A DNA stretch of 64,000 nt, taken from assembly GCA_035578135.1 (NCBI GenBank), contig JAQJVK010000006.1, positions 4,755,501-4,819,500 of the forward strand. Reading direction: 5' to 3'. Made by a program: the position numbers and the translations under genes. This document shows positions 62,166 through 64,000 of the stretch, piece after piece. Positions within the stretch are counted from its first letter, which is position 1. Every line of letters starts with the position of its first letter. The notes under the pieces are model-generated. The model saw nothing but the letters and a program-made list of their open reading frames with translations, did not search any database and had not been told where the DNA came from. Source of the stretch: Flexamia atlantica. Lineage: Eukaryota; Arthropoda; Insecta; Hemiptera; Cicadellidae.

Positions 62166-64000
62166 CTAGTAACTCTGGATGGACATTCCTTTCGTAATAG
62201 CACTTAACAGAAATGGGGTTTTCAGAAGTAAAACTTTAGGAGGGGTTGATTGATTAAAGTGAATTAAACTAAAAGAATAGACTATTCTAGTCGCCTCTAG
62301 CGACTAAATGAGTGATCCGATCTTAAATGTGATTGAGAAAGGTTTTGGGGATTCAGGTTTTTGGCCAATACATTCAATCTATGTTTTCTCGCAGTACTTT
62401 GTCTTTTTAGAAAAAGTATTAAATTAAGACATTACGTCGAGAATCCACTGATAGCTTCTTTTTTGTCACCTATATCAGTCAAATATACCGGGTTATGCAT
62501 CATATTCACATGAGTTCTCAATATCTTGGCAGGATTTAAGCGAGTTCATGATGAAAAGAAAGTTCTCAGTTGATCTCCCTAAAGTGGCAATGATAATTTT
62601 ATATTCAAACATTAGTAGAAACGCAATTTTATAACTTCAGTAATCTGTAGATTAGGAAATGACAGTATTTGTGCAACTAAATTGTAAATTGATATTGTGC
62701 TGTCAAATTTTATAAGTTATACAGTTTGCCCTTTTCAGGGAAACTGAAACATTTAAAGAGGAAATATTACACCTTCTCATTCCAACCTGGGGTAGAATAA
62801 CCAGCTACTGCTACTACCTTTTGGTTGTAATTAAGTGCAATCAAATTGCAGTATTATTATATTATATGATTAAAAGAAACTTGTCTATGTGTTAATATGT
62901 AAAAACTGCACATTGCATAGTACAATACAATTAAGATTAGTTATTTGTGCAATGAATGTTTGTCCTGTCAAAGCCAAAATAAAATAATTTTTCATGCCAT
63001 TATGTTTACATTATAATAGTAATTAAATGTACATTGTGAAATAAATTGCTTATAATTTAAGAAGCAAATACACCAGGAAACACTTCAAAAAATAACTTTA
63101 AATGTTATATAAAGCAAGATAAATTTCCTTTAATTGTTTCTTAATGAAAAAAAAATTAAATGGGTCAAAATTAGTGCAGTAAATCGGATTAGGACGTGAG
63201 AAAAATCACGTCCACGGACGGACGACAATTTTTATTTTTTGGGTCGCTGGATTTGAATCTTAAGTTGACCGACACAGTTTGCCAAAGCGTTCTGAGATAT
63301 TCTTAAGAAATATCAAACATTGTTCACTTTTCGTAGATTTACAGAGAGTTCTTGAAAACTATACAGCCTGTGTAGACATTCAAATACTAGCTTAAAAGAA
63401 AGTTAAATTCCCCACAACTTTGCTGTTGCTACTCTGTATTGTTGAAAGTTTCATGGTAGACGTTTAAACTGTCTTCGAGCCATTGGACCGCAAACATACT
63501 GCAGCCTCCTATTATATTAACATATAATTATTTAGAAAGATCGTGCTTCTTTCAAGTCAATTGGCTCGAGAATGGTTTTATTATTTGCCATGAAACTAGG
63601 TAAACTTACGTAAATTTGCACTGGAAAGGTTTTTAAGTTATCCATTTTGTACAACTCTAAAACCTTGGTGCAAGACTTGCCTGTCTTTGAAGGACCATTC
63701 TTCGGATTCATAAAAACTTCAGATAAAAAATCACTTATAGAGAATTAAGATAGCTTTAAAGGTAATATTTATTTGTGATGAAAATGTTTCATGATATCGA
63801 GGATAAACAAAAAAAGAAACATTTCCACTATATTTTTCAAATAACTCGGAACGCTCTGGGAAAATGTTTTGCACTCTTTAGATTGAGATTCAGTGACCCA
63901 AAAAGCCATTTTACCCTGGACCAATACACGCCATTTTTGACCATGTATGAACCATGTATTCTTTTTACGACGAATTGAATTTTAGTTTTCTTCGCGCAGG
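62166..64000. other. Terminal stretch, no gene seen
   Basis: AT-rich sequence. The ORF at 63775-63978 shows no recognisable motif. An exon of a gene continuing outside the window cannot be excluded. Confidence 0.35.

Noticed and set aside
63775..63978. 67-residue plus-strand ORF as an exon
   Set aside because: It has no recognisable motif and no clear acceptor/donor pair; random expectation in this sequence is enough.

Overview
This 64-kb window is eukaryotic, almost certainly arthropod, and most likely an insect with a large, repeat-rich genome. A hemipteran is plausible but not proven. It is AT-rich, has split coding exons with GT/AG junctions, and carries many TA-flanked inverted-repeat elements, tRNA-derived SINEs, non-LTR retrotransposon remnants and PIF/Harbinger debris. 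No bacterial gene organisation is present.

One conserved host gene can be supported. A ZC2HC1-family (C2HC zinc finger, closest to ZC2HC1C) gene lies on the minus strand, with six coding exons at 45038-44859, 22835-22728, 20526-20020, 10241-10104, 9298-8945 and 2598-2314. Every junction is phase 0 and the joined product is about 523 residues. Exon 1 is separated from exon 2 by a 22-kb intron. A GC/CpG-rich patch at about 24.34-24.48 kb could be an alternative first exon or promoter.

Layout: 1-2.3 kb is AT-rich 3' flank. Intron 5 (2.6-8.9 kb) holds a TA-flanked foldback element (3300-4136). It also holds a non-LTR retrotransposon (4746-7624) with 5' UTR, ORF1, endonuclease domain, 3' tail and an 11-bp target duplication but no reverse transcriptase. 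Its ORF1 is split by a hAT-type MITE. Intron 3 (10.2-20.0 kb) holds one foldback (11674-12686) and a set of nested inverted-repeat elements (about 13.4-17.8 kb), plus a second copy of the hAT MITE (19177-19453). Intron 2 has two small TA-flanked MITEs. Intron 1 holds a decayed jockey-like reverse transcriptase (26.5-28.4 kb) and a 6-kb, about 66-copy, 90-bp CpG-dense minisatellite (30046-35990) with a 265-bp tandem duplication beside it. Further along are a diverged 126-bp tandem array, a broken MADF-BESS gene, a 1.45-kb foldback and the first exon of a HARBI1-like transposase. Upstream of exon 1 (45.1-64 kb) no host gene is recognisable. That region contains SINEs, a short Harbinger-type element with the start of a MADF gene, a 1.9-kb TIR element carrying a tRNA/5S-like SINE, and dispersed repeat fragments.

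The host gene and the mobile elements show no evident functional link; the elements sit in its introns and flank. The most notable objects are the minisatellite with 810-bp higher-order structure, the reverse-transcriptase-less LINE with ORF1 and endonuclease in one frame across a single TGA, the nested foldbacks, and the hybrid tRNA/5S SINE. All family calls come from reading motifs, not from database searches.
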